Positions 6,311 to 7,080 of a stretch of DNA of 7,080 bases are shown here, in pieces. Below the pieces are notes generated by a model. The model was not told the origin of the DNA. It saw only the letters and a program-made list of their open reading frames with translations, and ran no database searches. Position numbers and translations under genes: made by a program. The stretch is from Nitrospina sp. (lineage in GTDB: Bacteria > Nitrospinota > Nitrospinia > Nitrospinales > Nitrospinaceae). The first letter of the stretch is position 1; each line of letters begins with the position of its first letter. The DNA is taken from NCBI GenBank assembly GCA_004357365.1, contig SMVT01000032.1, positions 1 to 7,080 on the forward strand, given 5' to 3'.

Positions 6311-7080
6311 ATGACGACCGAAACCCAAACCCCGGCGGCATTGATCGAAACCCAAAACCTGACCTTCGCCTACGCGGAAGAGCCGGTGTTAAGGAATATT
6401 TCCATCAACTTTCAGGCGGGAGAATTCATTGGCGTCATCGGGCCGAACGGATCCGGCAAATCCACCCTGCTTAAATTGATCGGCGGTATTCTCCCCGCCC
6501 CTGCCGGCACCGTTTTTTTCAAGAACCGGGAACTGAGCCGGTACAAAAAGAAAGAATTGGCCGTGGCCATCGCCTGGATTCCCCAAGACAAGCAGATGGC
6601 CTTTCCCTTTAAAGTGATCGACATCGTGCTGATGGGACGCCACCCGTATCTTTCGCCGCTCTCGTTTGAGGGGGAAGACGATTACCGGATCGCACAGGAG
6701 GCCATGAATCAGACCCAGGTTCTGGAGTTTGCCGCGCGGAGTTTCAACGAAATCAGCGGCGGGGAAAAACAGCGGGTCATGATCGCCAGCGCCATCACGC
6801 AAAAGGCGGAGGTGATGCTGCTCGACGAGCCCACATCCGCGCTCGACATCAAATACCAGATGCAAATTCTGAACATCCTGAAACGGCTGAACGAGGATGA
6901 AAACAAATCCCTCATGCTGGCCATGCACGATCTGCACCTGGCTTCCAAATTCTGCAAACGGCTGGTTCTCCTCAAGCAGGGCCGCGTCTTTTGCGAGGGC
7001 TCCCCGGCCGAAGTTTTGAAAAAGGAAATCCTGGAAGAGGTGTACGAAGTGAAAGTCAAAATTTTCAACGATGATGAAGA
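6311..7080 (+). CDS. btuD: ABC transporter ATPase, BtuD/FecE type, 3' end outside window
   Basis: The frame stays open to the right edge, giving 256 residues; family members are about 250-270 long, so only the tail is missing. The nucleotide-binding domain is complete: Walker A GPNGSGKST (44-52), Q-loop Gln92 in WIPQD, signature ISGGEKQR (148-155), Walker B VMLLDEP (168-174), SALD (176-179) and switch His206 in AMHD. The segment VLMGRHPYLSPL (106-117) and the C-terminal EILEEVYEV (239-247) are typical of the cobalamin/iron-chelate importer ATPases. It would couple ATP hydrolysis on the inner face of the membrane to corrinoid uptake with the BtuF-like protein. AAGGA (6298-6302) lies 8 bases before the ATG, and only 4 bases separate it from the btuF-like stop, so it should share riboswitch control. 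No permease gene lies between the two; it must be beyond the window, or the pair works with one encoded elsewhere. The substrate call depends mainly on context. Confidence 0.9.
   Translation, partial: MTTETQTPAALIETQNLTFAYAEEPVLRNISINFQAGEFIGVIGPNGSGKSTLLKLIGGILPAPAGTVFFKNRELSRYKKKELAVAIAWIPQDKQMAFPFKVIDIVLMGRHPYLSPLSFEGEDDYRIAQEAMNQTQVLEFAARSFNEISGGEKQRVMIASAITQKAEVMLLDEPTSALDIKYQMQILNILKRLNEDENKSLMLAMHDLHLASKFCKRLVLLKQGRVFCEGSPAEVLKKEILEEVYEVKVKIFNDDE

Noticed and set aside
5542..6312. Long minus-strand open frame of 256 codons opposite the btuF-like gene
   Set aside because: It mirrors the plus-strand gene in a high-GC codon pattern and has no recognisable domain or ribosome binding site.
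6389..6937. Minus-strand open frame of 182 codons at the right end
   Set aside because: It is antisense to the ABC ATPase, whose Walker A, signature, Walker B and switch histidine are all intact on the plus strand.
1..7080. CRISPR array, transposon ends, tRNA or phage genes
   Set aside because: No regularly spaced direct repeats, transposase motifs, cloverleaf patterns or phage-type proteins were seen on either strand.

Overview
The window is a bacterial chromosomal segment with every gene on the + strand: six protein genes, two of them cut by the window edges, and one well-defined RNA regulator. A soluble, Sec-exported substrate-binding protein without a lipobox, together with a polysaccharide block, suggests a Gram-negative of middling GC. 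A Nitrospinota-like or deltaproteobacterial source would fit, but that is a guess from gene style and no marker here fixes the phylum.

Region 1 (2-2976) is a polysaccharide block. It holds the C-terminal part of a family-4 glycosyltransferase and a heparinase II/III-family protein that overlaps it by 10 bases and starts at a TTG behind a good ribosome binding site. The pair is probably the end of a longer exopolysaccharide or glycan operon that begins to the left.

Region 2 (2977-5063) is a short housekeeping unit. A class II tRNA nucleotidyltransferase/poly(A) polymerase family enzyme is followed, through an ATGA overlap, by a small alpha/beta-hydrolase of the phospholipase/carboxylesterase type. 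The 75-base gap before the nucleotidyltransferase holds a possible weak promoter and a clear inverted repeat where the ribosome binding site would normally lie.

Region 3 (5064-7080) is a cobalamin uptake operon with its control region. A sigma-70-type promoter is followed by a cobalamin riboswitch whose closing helix can be paired base by base, then a second strong hairpin, then a perfect 8-bp intrinsic terminator with nine Ts, all before the first gene. The genes are a BtuF-like periplasmic binding protein and a BtuD/FecE-type ABC ATPase that runs off the right edge. The permease expected in such a system is not between them and must lie outside the window. When cobalamin is plentiful the riboswitch should terminate the transcript; when it is scarce the importer should be made.

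I see no CRISPR array, mobile element, tRNA, rRNA or unfamiliar multigene system. The points that reward a second look are the leader RNA of the cobalamin operon, which shows competing helices, and the inverted repeat before the nucleotidyltransferase.
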